Part shown: in pieces, positions 1 through 6,457 of the stretch
Position numbering within the stretch: the first letter of the stretch is position 1
Layout: each line of letters opens with the position of its first letter
NCBI GenBank assembly: GCA_023433855.1
Contig: JAEYTV010000348.1
Span: 1-6,457, forward strand
From: Pseudomonadota bacterium
GTDB lineage: Bacteria > Pseudomonadota > Alphaproteobacteria > Rhizobiales > Rhizobiaceae
Length of the DNA: 6,457 nucleotides
Reading direction: 5' to 3'
Notes under the pieces: model-generated
Told to the model about the DNA's origin: nothing
Database searches by the model: none
What the model saw: only the letters and a program-made list of their open reading frames with translations
Program-made: the position numbers and the translations under genes

Positions 1-1523
1 CGGAAGTGGGCGTGGGCACGGTTGCCGCAGGTGTCGCGAAAGCGCGGGCGGACCATATCACGGTGGCAGGATTCGACGGCGGCACGGGCGCTTCTCCGCT
101 CACGTCGCTGAAGCATGCGGGCAGCCCCTGGGAGATCGGCCTTGCCGAAACGCAGCAGACCCTGGTGCTGAACGGCCTTCGTTCTCGCGTCGCCCTGCAA
201 GTCGATGGCGGTCTGAAGACTGGCCGCGACGTGATCATCGGCGCGCTTCTCGGGGCAGACGAATTCGGCTTTGCAACGGCGCCGCTGATCGCGGCCGGCT
301 GCATCATGATGCGCAAGTGCCACCTGAACACCTGTCCGGTCGGTGTGGCGACGCAGGACCCCGTCCTTCGCAAGCGCTTCAAGGGCACGCCGGAGCACGT
401 GATCAACTATTTCTTCTTCGTCGCGGAAGAAGTGCGCGAGATCCTTGCGTCCCTCGGGTTCACCAAACTCGACGACATCCTCGGCATGTCGGAGTTGCTC
501 TCCAAGGACGACATGATCGCTCACTGGAAGTCCATAGGCCTCGATTTTTCGAGGATCTTCCACAAGGTGGACGCTCCGAAGGAGGCCACCTACTGGACCG
601 AGCGGCAAAAGCATCCGATCGACGACATCCTGGACCGCAAGCTGATCGAGAAGTCGATGCCGGCGCTCGAAAGCAAGGAGCCGGTGGTCTTCGAAGTGCC
701 CATCAGGAACGTGGACCGGTCGGCGGGCGCCATGCTGTCGGGCGCGCTTGCCAAGCGCTGGGGCCACAAGGGGCTCAAAGACGACACGATCCACGTGACG
801 TTGCGCGGCACCGCGGGGCAATCCTTTGGCGCGTTCCTGGCTCGCGGCATCACCTTCGATCTGGTCGGTGACGGCAACGACTATGTCGGTAAGGGGCTTT
901 CGGGGGGGCGTATCATCGTCCGTCCTCCGGAAAACTCCAAGCTCAAGGCCGAAGAGTCGATCATCGTCGGCAACACGGTGCTTTACGGCGCAATCACAGG
1001 CGAGTGCTACTTCCGCGGTGTTGCGGGCGAGCGTTTTGCTGTCCGGAACTCCGGCGCCATTGCGGTGGTCGAGGGCGTTGGCGACCATGGTTGCGAATAC
1101 ATGACCGGCGGAATCGTCGTCGTGCTCGGTGAAACCGGCCGCAACTTCGCTGCCGGCATGTCCGGCGGCGTCGCGTATGTCCTCGATGAGGAAGGCACGT
1201 TCGCCAAACGCTGCAACATGGCGATGGTCGAGCTGGAGCCGGTCCCGGAAGAGGACGACATGCTGGAGAAGCTGCATCACCACGGCGGCGACCTCATGCA
1301 CAAGGGACGTGTCGACGTTTCGGAGGACATGACGCGCCACGACGAGGAACGGCTGTATCAGATGATCTCCAACCATCTTCATTACACCGGTTCGATCCGG
1401 GCGAAGGAGATCCTCGACAGGTGGACGGAGTTCCGTCCGAAGTTCCGCAAGGTCATGCCGGTCGAATACCGTCGTGCGCTGGAAGAGATGGAGCGCATGC
1501 GCATGGGCGTCGCGGCAGAATAG
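1..1523 (+). CDS. gltB: Glutamate synthase [NADPH] large subunit, C-terminal third (5' end outside window)
   Basis: This is the large subunit of NADPH-dependent glutamate synthase (GOGAT), a cytoplasmic enzyme of ammonium assimilation that converts 2-oxoglutarate plus glutamine-derived ammonia to glutamate. The frame is already open at base 3, so the gene enters from the left; about 506 residues of a protein that is usually about 1,500 long are visible. The first part is the end of the FMN-binding synthase domain, with the [10 protein letters not shown] loop (69-98) and [10 protein letters not shown]. The three cysteines of the [3Fe-4S] cluster follow in C-x5-C-x4-C spacing (codons 300, 318, 333). 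From about 720 to 1200 comes the glycine-rich right-handed beta-helix (GXGXG domain), with repeats such as [11 protein letters not shown] and [11 protein letters not shown]. The TAG stop is at 1521-1523 and the frame shows no break. A 53-codon ORF and gltD follow closely, so one transcript is likely. Identity is very secure. Confidence 0.97.
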   Translation, partial: EVGVGTVAAGVAKARADHITVAGFDGGTGASPLTSLKHAGSPWEIGLAETQQTLVLNGLRSRVALQVDGGLKTGRDVIIGALLGADEFGFATAPLIAAGCIMMRKCHLNTCPVGVATQDPVLRKRFKGTPEHVINYFFFVAEEVREILASLGFTKLDDILGMSELLSKDDMIAHWKSIGLDFSRIFHKVDAPKEATYWTERQKHPIDDILDRKLIEKSMPALESKEPVVFEVPIRNVDRSAGAMLSGALAKRWGHKGLKDDTIHVTLRGTAGQSFGAFLARGITFDLVGDGNDYVGKGLSGGRIIVRPPENSKLKAEESIIVGNTVLYGAITGECYFRGVAGERFAVRNSGAIAVVEGVGDHGCEYMTGGIVVVLGETGRNFAAGMSGGVAYVLDEEGTFAKRCNMAMVELEPVPEEDDMLEKLHHHGGDLMHKGRVDVSEDMTRHDEERLYQMISNHLHYTGSIRAKEILDRWTEFRPKFRKVMPVEYRRALEEMERMRMGVAAE

Positions 1524-1525
1524 CG

Positions 1526-1687
1526 GTGCTGCCAGTTATTCATCGACTTCTGTCGGTGGCCATCGCGGTCGCTGTGCCAGCGGCCGGTTTCCTGGCGGGC
1601 GGCAGCGTCACATTGGAATTCATCGTGCCGGGGGCAGTCCTAGGATTTGCATACTGGTACTGGGGACCGACGGGGCCCCTGCTTTGA
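1526..1687 (+). CDS. Small hydrophobic protein of unknown function between gltB and gltD (53 aa)
   Basis: I do not recognise a named family. The ORF would start at GTG 1526, two bases after the gltB stop, and ends with TGA 1685-1687, 13 bases before gltD. Its 53 residues are strongly hydrophobic and suggest two membrane segments: about residues 8-26 (LLSVAIAVAVPAAGFLAGG) and about 30-47 (ending in FAYWYWG, an aromatic belt typical of a membrane interface). A His-Arg pair at residues 6-7 gives a short positive N-terminus. There is no convincing Shine-Dalgarno before the GTG, so translation would depend on coupling to gltB termination. An in-frame ATG at 1421 would give 88 residues, but its first part overlaps gltB and looks like out-of-frame read-through. 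From memory, rhizobial gltB-gltD gaps can carry a small predicted membrane protein; this is not verified here. Third codon positions are somewhat less GC-rich than in the neighbours, so non-coding spacer remains possible. Confidence 0.55.
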   Translation: MLPVIHRLLSVAIAVAVPAAGFLAGGSVTLEFIVPGAVLGFAYWYWGPTGPLL

Positions 1688-1693
1688 AAAGGG
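1687..1693 (+). promoter_or_regulatory. Ribosome binding site of gltD
   Basis: AAAAGGG lies 7 nt upstream of ATG 1701. It decides the gltD start in favour of this ATG over the in-frame ATG at 1647, which would add 18 residues unlike GltD and overlap the small hydrophobic ORF. The site overlaps the last base of that ORF's TGA, so translation of the two genes may be coupled. Confidence 0.6.
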
Positions 1694-1700
1694 TTCAGAC

Positions 1701-3155
1701 ATGGGCAAGGTAACGGGTTTTCTTGAGATCGACCGACAGGTCATGAAGTATCAGCCGGCATCCGACCGCATCCGTCATTTCCGCGAATTCACGATCCCCA
1801 TGTCGGATGCGGAAGTCACCAAGCAGGCGGCGCGCTGCATGGATTGTGGCATTCCCTACTGCCACGGTCCGACCGGCTGCCCCGTGCATAACCAGATCCC
1901 GGACTGGAACGACCTAGTCTATGGCAACAAGTGGGAAGAGGCGATCCGCAATCTCCATTCCACCAACAATTTCCCGGAATTCACCGGCCGCGTCTGCCCG
2001 GCGCCCTGCGAGGAGGCCTGTACGCTCAACCTCGAAGACGCACCGGTGGCGATCAAGACGATCGAGCAGGCGATCGCTGACAAGGCCTATGAGCTCGGCT
2101 TCATAGCGCCGCAGCCTGCGACCGTGCATACCGGCAAGAAGGTGGCGATCATCGGATCGGGCCCCGCCGGCATGGCCGCGGCCCAGCAACTGGGGCGCGC
2201 GGGCCATGACGTTCATGTCTATGAACGGGAGTCGAAGCCGGGCGGGCTTCTGCGCTACGGCATTCCCGATTTCAAGATGGAGAAGAACTTCATCGACCGC
2301 CGGATCGAGCAGATGAAGGGCGAGGGGGTGACCTTCCATACGGGCGTGAACGTGGGGGTTGACCTGCCGGTCAATCAGCTTCTGGCCGAGTATGACGCGG
2401 TGCTCTATTGCGGCGGTTCCGAGACACCTCGGCCCGCCGGCATCCCAGGAACCGACCTGCACGGTGTGCATGACGCAATGCCGTATCTCGTGCAGCAGAA
2501 TCGCCGGGTCGGCCGTGAGAATATCGACAGCGTTGCTTGGTCAGCGGACCCGATCCTGGCTGGTGCGAAGCATGTCGTGGTGGTCGGCGGCGGCGATACC
2601 GCATCCGACTGCGTTGGCACCGCCTTCCGCCAGGGCGCCGTCAAGGTTACCCAGCTCGATATCCGGCCGCAGCCCCCTGAGAAGGAGGACAAACTCGCCG
2701 TCTGGCCGTTCTGGGCAACGAAGATGCGCACCTCTTCCAGTCAGGCGGAAGGGGCTGCCCGCGAATTCCAGGTGGCGACGCTCGAATTTGTCGGCGAAGA
2801 CGGCCAGCTTACCGGCGTGCGCTGCTGCGAGGTCGACGAACGCCGCCAGCCGATAGCCGGCACGGAGTTCATCATCAAGGCCGATCTCGCCTTCATTGCG
2901 ATTGGCTTCTCCGGACCGCTCACCCACGGCGTCCTGCGGGAGCTCGATGGCAAGCTGACGTTGAACGTTGACCGCCGAGGCTCCACCAATGTCGTAGCCC
3001 ATGAGCGGGACTACAGGACGTCAATTGACAAGTTCTGGGCGGCGGGTGACGTGCGTCGCGGACAGTCACTTGTCGTCTGGGCGATCCGTGAGGGACGGCA
3101 GGCTGCTCGTGCCATCGACGAGGCTCTGATGGGAAGCTCGGTGCTTCCACGATAG
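1701..3155 (+). CDS. gltD: Glutamate synthase [NADPH] small subunit
   Basis: This 484-residue protein, the normal length, is the flavoprotein subunit of glutamate synthase. It oxidises NADPH and passes electrons through FAD and two low-potential [4Fe-4S] clusters to GltB. The N-terminal ferredoxin-like domain carries cysteines 46, 49, 54 and 60 (RCMDCGIPYC...GCP) and a second set, 99, 103 and 107 (CPAPCEEAC). The FAD dinucleotide-binding motif GSGPAG is at residues 152-157, GGLLRYGIPDFK at 181-192, the NADPH-binding Rossmann motif GGGDTASD at 296-303, and the C-terminal FAD-contacting AAGDVRRGQS at 447-456. The start is ATG 1701, supported by AAAAGGG 7 nt upstream and by the typical MGKVTGFLEIDR N-terminus. 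It follows gltB and the small hydrophobic ORF in one probable operon. It converges on the DUF459 gene with 56 bp between the stop codons, where I find no GC-rich hairpin followed by a T-run. No missing residues or frame breaks are seen. Confidence 0.97.
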   Translation: MGKVTGFLEIDRQVMKYQPASDRIRHFREFTIPMSDAEVTKQAARCMDCGIPYCHGPTGCPVHNQIPDWNDLVYGNKWEEAIRNLHSTNNFPEFTGRVCPAPCEEACTLNLEDAPVAIKTIEQAIADKAYELGFIAPQPATVHTGKKVAIIGSGPAGMAAAQQLGRAGHDVHVYERESKPGGLLRYGIPDFKMEKNFIDRRIEQMKGEGVTFHTGVNVGVDLPVNQLLAEYDAVLYCGGSETPRPAGIPGTDLHGVHDAMPYLVQQNRRVGRENIDSVAWSADPILAGAKHVVVVGGGDTASDCVGTAFRQGAVKVTQLDIRPQPPEKEDKLAVWPFWATKMRTSSSQAEGAAREFQVATLEFVGEDGQLTGVRCCEVDERRQPIAGTEFIIKADLAFIAIGFSGPLTHGVLRELDGKLTLNVDRRGSTNVVAHERDYRTSIDKFWAAGDVRRGQSLVVWAIREGRQAARAIDEALMGSSVLPR

Positions 3156-3211
3156 CCCTCTTGAGCGACCATGTCTGAGACAGTCCAGGGGCGCCCATGC
3201 GACCTTGGCCG

Positions 3212-4444
3212 CTATTGCGTCGTCTGGACCTTGTAGTTGTCAACCCGTCCTGCTGGCGCGGGGGCAAGTTCCCCCCGCTTGACGAGCTTGTCGCGCGCCG
3301 TCTCGACCATTGCGGTTGGCAGCGGCGACGCGCCCAGAAGATCTTTCCCGCCGTCGAGTTCCGGATCGGACAGACTGATCGGGTGAGAGGGTACGACCGC
3401 GCCGGGCGACACCGGGAGCGCGGCCAGAGCAGGCATATTGCTGCCGTCCAACGTCATGAGGTCGGGACCGGTCATTTCGCCTAGATGGCGGCGGACCAGT
3501 TTCTCGACATAGAATGCAAGTTTGCTCTTGCCCGCCTTGGTGAAGATGATGCCATCCGAACCTCGCAGGCGCACTTGCTGTCCGTTCACGTCCGAACCCG
3601 TCGTCACGAACTTGCCGTCCTCGTCGACAAAACCTTCCCAGATGTCCACGAACTCGCCCCCGATTTTTTCTGTCTGCGAGCGATAGATGGTGTTCAGCGT
3701 GACGGCGTCAGCTGTCATGGAAGGTGACTGAAAAGCCGGTAGCCCGACCCAAAGCAGCGGCAGCTTGCGAGCCGTCACCAAGCCGGCGAGTTCGGCGACC
3801 CTCGCCTCATATTCCTTGAACCAGACTTCCGTACGGAATTTCTCCCTGACGCTGCCGATCATCATCTGCTGACGGTCGTTGGCGCCGATCATCACCACCA
3901 CGATGGACGGTTGAACCTCATCGAGCATCTTGGGAAGTTCGACGGGCCAGTCGAAATGATCCTTGCGCACCAGGCCCGAGGAGCCATCGCTGCGCGGGGT
4001 AACGACGACGCCGGGTGATGTGGCAAAGCCGTCCTGTAGTGCCGTACCAAGTCCGCCGGCCATGAAATCGCCGACGACGAGGACCTTTTTTGCATTTTCG
4101 AGCTTTGCGACCGGTTCGGGGGCGGGTGGAGCGGCGACCGGCGGCTGCGGTCGAGGCGCAGCAGCTCGTGTTGTTGCCCGGTTACGTGGCCGGGGCTTTA
4201 CGTCGGACACGGAGGGGTCGCGATAGCGACGCCTCGGGAGCCGCTCGTCGGGCTCGTAGCGATCATGGCGTTCGTAGCGCTCATATCGGGGACCGCCGAA
4301 CAGCATATCGAAGATGTTGCGGCGGGGTAGGGGCTCCTGGGCGGCAGCCGGAACCGATCCCAGCGGGAAGACCAGCAGCACCAGCATGGCTACTCCCACG
4401 CGAAACCAGCTTTTATCCGGACTGCCCATCTTCAAAGCCATCAT
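3212..4444 (-). CDS. Exported DUF459 / SGNH-hydrolase-fold protein with altered catalytic motifs (410 aa)
   Basis: This is a predicted periplasmic protein of the DUF459 branch of the SGNH (GDSL) hydrolase fold; the substrate is unknown. Residues about 1-35 form a Sec signal peptide (hydrophobic VGVAMLVLLVFPLG, probable cleavage after AAA35). A charged stretch of RYER/RHDR repeats (53-68) and a Pro/Ala/Arg-rich linker to about 115 precede the domain. The SGNH domain spans about residues 120-325: block I VVGDFMAGGL (GDF at 125-127), block III IGAND (GAND at 187-190) and last block DGIIFTKAG (297-305). The usual Ser (GDS) and His (DGIH) are replaced by Phe127 and Ile300, so ordinary esterase chemistry is doubtful. 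The C-terminal tail of about 80 residues is probably disordered. I chose ATG 4444, with GGA 9 nt upstream. GTG 4468 (418 aa) lies in a hairpin, and ATGs at 4441 and 4429 are also possible. It lies 66 nt after the lytic transglycosylase gene on the same strand, suggesting co-transcription. Confidence 0.85.
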   Translation of the reverse strand: MMALKMGSPDKSWFRVGVAMLVLLVFPLGSVPAAAQEPLPRRNIFDMLFGGPRYERYERHDRYEPDERLPRRRYRDPSVSDVKPRPRNRATTRAAAPRPQPPVAAPPAPEPVAKLENAKKVLVVGDFMAGGLGTALQDGFATSPGVVVTPRSDGSSGLVRKDHFDWPVELPKMLDEVQPSIVVVMIGANDRQQMMIGSVREKFRTEVWFKEYEARVAELAGLVTARKLPLLWVGLPAFQSPSMTADAVTLNTIYRSQTEKIGGEFVDIWEGFVDEDGKFVTTGSDVNGQQVRLRGSDGIIFTKAGKSKLAFYVEKLVRRHLGEMTGPDLMTLDGSNMPALAALPVSPGAVVPSHPISLSDPELDGGKDLLGASPLPTAMVETARDKLVKRGELAPAPAGRVDNYKVQTTQ

Positions 4445-4467
4445 GCCTTTTGTTCCAACCCTGCTCA

Positions 4468-4484
4468 CTGCATCCGCTATGCAG
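4468..4484. repeat. Small perfect inverted repeat (6-bp stem, 5-nt loop)
   Basis: CTGCAT (4468-4473) and ATGCAG (4479-4484) are perfect inverted copies around CCGCT. They lie between the transglycosylase stop and the start of the DUF459 gene. On the minus-strand transcript no U-run follows, so this is not a standard rho-independent terminator. It could be an mRNA processing or stabilising element, or chance. Confidence 0.3.
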
Positions 4485-4510
4485 ACGATGTGGGGTCTGG
4501 CGGCGTCTTG

Positions 4511-5731
4511 TCAACGCAAAGCGTCCAGGAGCTGCCGCGAGGGCTCACCATTCTGCTGCATGCCGAGGCGCTGCTGTATTGCGGAGATGGCGGCCTTCGA
4601 GCCAGAGCCGAAATTTCCGTCAACCTCCCCGTCGTAATAGCCGAGGTGTTTCAGGCGCGATTGCAGTTCGAATTTCTGCTTGATATCGAGTGTGCCGTCC
4701 GGGCGTGGCCATGCCTGTTGCACCCCACCGTAGCCAGCAATCTCATCGGCCAGCAACCCGACGGCAAGAGCATAGCTGTCGGCGGCATTGTAGCGTTTCA
4801 CGACAAAGAAGTTCTTGAGGACCAGGAAGGCCGGCCCGTTGGCGCCGGCCATGAGCTTGAGCTCGGCCCGGTCGCCGCCGCGCGGAAAACCCTTGCCGTT
4901 CGGCCGGACGAAACCGAGCTTTGCCCATTCGGCAAGCGTCTTCGTCTTCCCTTCATAGCGCGCGCCACCTGACGGAAGCCGAGCCTCATAGCCCCAGGTC
5001 TTGCCCGTCTGCCAGCCATTCTTGGCCAGCAGGTTCGCCGACGCCGCGAGGGCATCTGGTATGGAGTGCCAGATGTCCCGTTTGCCATTGCCATCGGCGT
5101 CGACAGCATAGAGGAGATAGCTGGTCGGGATGAACTGGGTGTGACCCATGGCGCCTGCCCAGGAGCCGGTGAGCTGCTTCGGCGTGACTTCGCCGGACTG
5201 CAGGATCTTGAGCGCCGCAATAAGCTGGTTACGCGCGAACTTCGATCGTTTAGGATCGCCCCAGGCGAGCGTGGCGAGTGCTTGCGGCACGTGATGGAGG
5301 CGGTCTGGCTTCTCCAGTACGGCGCCGTAGTTCGATTCCATCGACCAGATGGCAAGCAGGATGTGCTTGTCGACACCGAACCTGCGTTCCAGCGCGTTGA
5401 GCGTCGATCCATGTCTTGCGGCCATCTCCCGGCCGATCCGCACGGTATAGGGATTGACGCGGGAATCCAGGTAGTCCCAGATCTTTGATTTGAATTCCGG
5501 CTGGTAGGCTGCCTTTTCCAGCACGGCGCGGTCCGGGGCCGTCACGCCCGCAAAGGCCTTCTCGTAAGTGGAGCGCGCGATGCCAGCCTGTGCCGCGGTG
5601 TCATAGAATTTTGCGATCCATGACTTGAAACTGGCGTCGGCACGAGCATCTATCGGCATCGTTGCGACGGCGAGGCCTACTACCACGGAGAAAGCAAAAC
5701 CGCGCAAGCGGTTGGTCCGAAATGTCTTCAT
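4511..5731 (-). CDS. Periplasmic lytic murein transglycosylase, MltB family, with C-terminal peptidoglycan-binding domain (406 aa)
   Basis: The enzyme cleaves the MurNAc-GlcNAc bond of peptidoglycan and leaves a 1,6-anhydro-MurNAc end; it acts in the periplasm. A signal peptide covers residues 1-31 (FAFSVVVGLAVAT core, probable cut after DARA), with no lipobox cysteine, so it should be soluble rather than a lipoprotein. The SLT_2/MltB catalytic domain spans about 34-340. It has the catalytic glutamate E132 in IWSMESNYGA (codon 5336-5338), the signature GAMGHTQFIPTSY at 193-205 and an EF-hand-like DADGNGKRDIW loop at 211-221. A PG_binding_1 domain (about 349-406) with LKHLGYYDGEVDG completes the protein. 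I chose ATG 5731; TTG 5737, two codons upstream, has a GGA 5 nt before it and cannot be excluded. The gene is divergent from galU and precedes the DUF459 gene on the same strand. All key residues look intact. Family assignment is firm; a specific paralogue name is not. Confidence 0.93.
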   Translation of the reverse strand: MKTFRTNRLRGFAFSVVVGLAVATMPIDARADASFKSWIAKFYDTAAQAGIARSTYEKAFAGVTAPDRAVLEKAAYQPEFKSKIWDYLDSRVNPYTVRIGREMAARHGSTLNALERRFGVDKHILLAIWSMESNYGAVLEKPDRLHHVPQALATLAWGDPKRSKFARNQLIAALKILQSGEVTPKQLTGSWAGAMGHTQFIPTSYLLYAVDADGNGKRDIWHSIPDALAASANLLAKNGWQTGKTWGYEARLPSGGARYEGKTKTLAEWAKLGFVRPNGKGFPRGGDRAELKLMAGANGPAFLVLKNFFVVKRYNAADSYALAVGLLADEIAGYGGVQQAWPRPDGTLDIKQKFELQSRLKHLGYYDGEVDGNFGSGSKAAISAIQQRLGMQQNGEPSRQLLDALR

Positions 5732-5789
5732 CGTCAATCGTGTCCAGTCTTGTTTTTAACCAAGCCCGAAGGCGAGAGTGGCGTGCTCC

Positions 5790-5818
5790 TTAACGATGTT
5801 ATAACGGAATAGGGTCAA
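5790..5818 (-). promoter_or_regulatory. Weak sigma-70-type promoter candidate for the transglycosylase gene, with CtrA-like half sites
   Basis: Read on the minus strand, TTGACC (5818-5813) matches a -35 box at five of six bases. With a 17-nt spacer the -10 position is CGTTAA (5795-5790), which is a poor match, so this is tentative. On the plus strand the same stretch reads TTAA-N7-ATAAC (5790-5805), one mismatch from the alphaproteobacterial CtrA consensus TTAA-N7-TTAAC. The predicted transcript start would be about 50 bp before ATG 5731. Confidence 0.22.
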
Positions 5819-5919
5819 CAAAGTCTTTACCACGGAAATCCGACAAAGGGCAGTGTTTGCGAGACAGTCGTCCATCGGCGTCGTCGGGCCGGAACAATAC
5901 ACCAGCGAGATGTGCTTTC

Positions 5920-5925
5920 AGGAGG
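5920..5925 (+). promoter_or_regulatory. Ribosome binding site of galU
   Basis: AGGAGG, a perfect Shine-Dalgarno core, ends 6 nt before GTG 5932. An out-of-frame ATG at 5928 lies only 2 nt from it and opens just nine codons. The codon immediately before GTG 5932 in the galU frame is TGA (5929-5931). The GTG is therefore the only reasonable start. Confidence 0.8.
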
Positions 5926-5931
5926 TAATGA

Positions 5932-6457
5932 GTGGCACAACAACAAAAGATCCGTAAGGCGGTTTTTCCGGTTGCAGGACTGGGTACACGCTTCCTGCCC
6001 GCCACCAAGGCGGTTCCGAAAGAAATGCTGACGGTCGTCGACAAGCCTGTGATCCAGTATGTCGTCGACGAAGCCGCTGAGGCAGGGATCGAACATTTCG
6101 TTTTCGTCACGGGCCGCGGCAAGGGCGTCATCGAAGACTATTTCGATATCCAGTACGAGCTGGAGCAGATGCTGCGTGAGCGCAACAAGAATGCCGAGCT
6201 GACACTGCTCGCCGACCTCTTGCCGAAGGCAGGCACGGCCAGTTTCACACGTCAGCAGGTTCCGCTCGGCCTCGGCCATGCGGTTTGGTGCGCTCGCGAC
6301 ATCGTCGGACACGAGCCCTTCGCAGTCCTTCTTCCCGACATGATCATGTCGGCGGAAAAGGGATGCCTCAAGGGAATGGTCGAACTCTACGAGCAGACCG
6401 GCGGCAACGTTCTGGCAGTTCAGGAATGTGATCCGGACCAGGCCCACAAATACGGCA
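5932..6457 (+). CDS. galU: UTP-glucose-1-phosphate uridylyltransferase (UDP-glucose pyrophosphorylase), N-terminal part; 3' end outside window
   Basis: The enzyme makes UDP-glucose from UTP and glucose-1-phosphate in the cytoplasm, the glucosyl donor for exopolysaccharide, LPS core and periplasmic glucans. In rhizobia the same activity is called ExoN/ExoN2. The visible 175 codons cover the Rossmann-like nucleotidyltransferase core. The nucleotide-binding loop [18 protein letters not shown] is at residues 16-33, followed by [12 protein letters not shown] (37-48), [14 protein letters not shown], the [12 protein letters not shown] segment and the VLLPDMIM acidic segment. These motifs are typical of bacterial GalU (about 295-300 residues), so roughly the last 120 residues are missing off the right edge. 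The GTG start at 5932 is fixed by an in-frame TGA directly before it and a strong AGGAGG. It is transcribed away from the lytic transglycosylase gene. GalU rather than the related RfbA/RmlA family is indicated by the KAVPKEML and IEDYFD segments. Confidence 0.95.
   Translation, partial: MAQQQKIRKAVFPVAGLGTRFLPATKAVPKEMLTVVDKPVIQYVVDEAAEAGIEHFVFVTGRGKGVIEDYFDIQYELEQMLRERNKNAELTLLADLLPKAGTASFTRQQVPLGLGHAVWCARDIVGHEPFAVLLPDMIMSAEKGCLKGMVELYEQTGGNVLAVQECDPDQAHKYG

Larger units (their letters stand above)
5732..5931. promoter_or_regulatory. Divergent intergenic region between the lytic transglycosylase gene and galU
   Basis: About 200 bp separate the two divergent starts, so this region should hold promoters for both genes. 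It is more AT-rich around 5750-5830 than the flanking genes and contains GTTATAAC (5798-5805), a perfect 8-bp palindrome. A weak minus-strand promoter candidate is listed separately. For galU I found no convincing -35/-10 pair, only the strong ribosome binding site. Open frames on the minus strand across this region look like shadows of galU. Confidence 0.6.

Noticed and set aside
317..871. 184-codon plus-strand frame inside gltB
   Set aside because: This is an out-of-frame shadow of gltB with an Arg/His-rich composition typical of the wrong frame in GC-rich genes.
1914..2471. 185-codon open frame on the minus strand inside gltD
   Set aside because: It is fully antisense to a well-conserved gene with intact motifs. 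Long antisense frames are common in GC-rich coding DNA, and the translation shows no recognisable domain.
3156..3211. Possible bidirectional terminator between gltD and the SGNH gene
   Set aside because: Only a 4-bp stem (TGTC-TGA-GACA, about 3170-3180) and a loopless GGGCGCCC palindrome are present, with no T-run on either strand, so a rho-independent terminator cannot be claimed.
4090..4683. 197-codon plus-strand frame across the SGNH gene start and transglycosylase end
   Set aside because: It is antisense to two genes with clear signal peptide and domain evidence. The Arg/Ala-rich translation has no domain signature.
5928..5957. Nine-codon frame starting at ATG 5928 overlapping the galU start
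   Set aside because: Its ATG is only 2 nt from the AGGAGG core, while GTG 5932 has better spacing and opens the full GalU frame. A leader peptide is not supported by any attenuator-like structure.
5827..6447. 206-codon open frame on the minus strand over the galU start
   Set aside because: It is antisense to galU, whose motifs are clear. The part in the intergenic region has no recognisable protein pattern or ribosome binding site.

Overview
The window looks like a conserved chromosomal segment of an alphaproteobacterium of the order Rhizobiales, most likely Rhizobiaceae (Sinorhizobium/Ensifer, Rhizobium or a relative). The evidence is the high GC content, rhizobial-type protein sequences throughout, and the order gltB - gltD - DUF459/SGNH protein - MltB-type lytic transglycosylase - galU. 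I see no insertion sequence, phage gene, CRISPR array, tRNA or rRNA.

Left part (1-3155, plus strand): the 3' third of gltB (glutamate synthase large subunit), a 53-codon ORF for a very hydrophobic small protein, and a complete gltD (glutamate synthase small subunit). They are tightly spaced (2 nt and 13 nt gaps) and read as one operon for ammonium assimilation. GltB makes glutamate from glutamine-derived ammonia and 2-oxoglutarate. GltD supplies the electrons from NADPH through FAD and iron-sulfur clusters. The small membrane ORF is the least explained gene of this part.

Middle part (3212-5731, minus strand, convergent with gltD): two exported-protein genes read as a pair, first a periplasmic lytic murein transglycosylase with a C-terminal peptidoglycan-binding domain, then a DUF459/SGNH-hydrolase-fold protein. 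The SGNH protein keeps the fold motifs but lacks the catalytic Ser of block I (GDF instead of GDS) and the His of the last block (DGII instead of DGIH). It therefore looks like a non-catalytic or altered member.

Right part (5732-6457): a divergent intergenic region of about 200 bp, then the 5' 60% of galU (UTP-glucose-1-phosphate uridylyltransferase). GalU makes UDP-glucose for exopolysaccharide, LPS and glucan synthesis, so this half of the window has a cell-envelope theme. No clearly new multi-gene system is present. The two points most worth following are the SGNH protein without its catalytic residues and the unannotated-looking microprotein between gltB and gltD.
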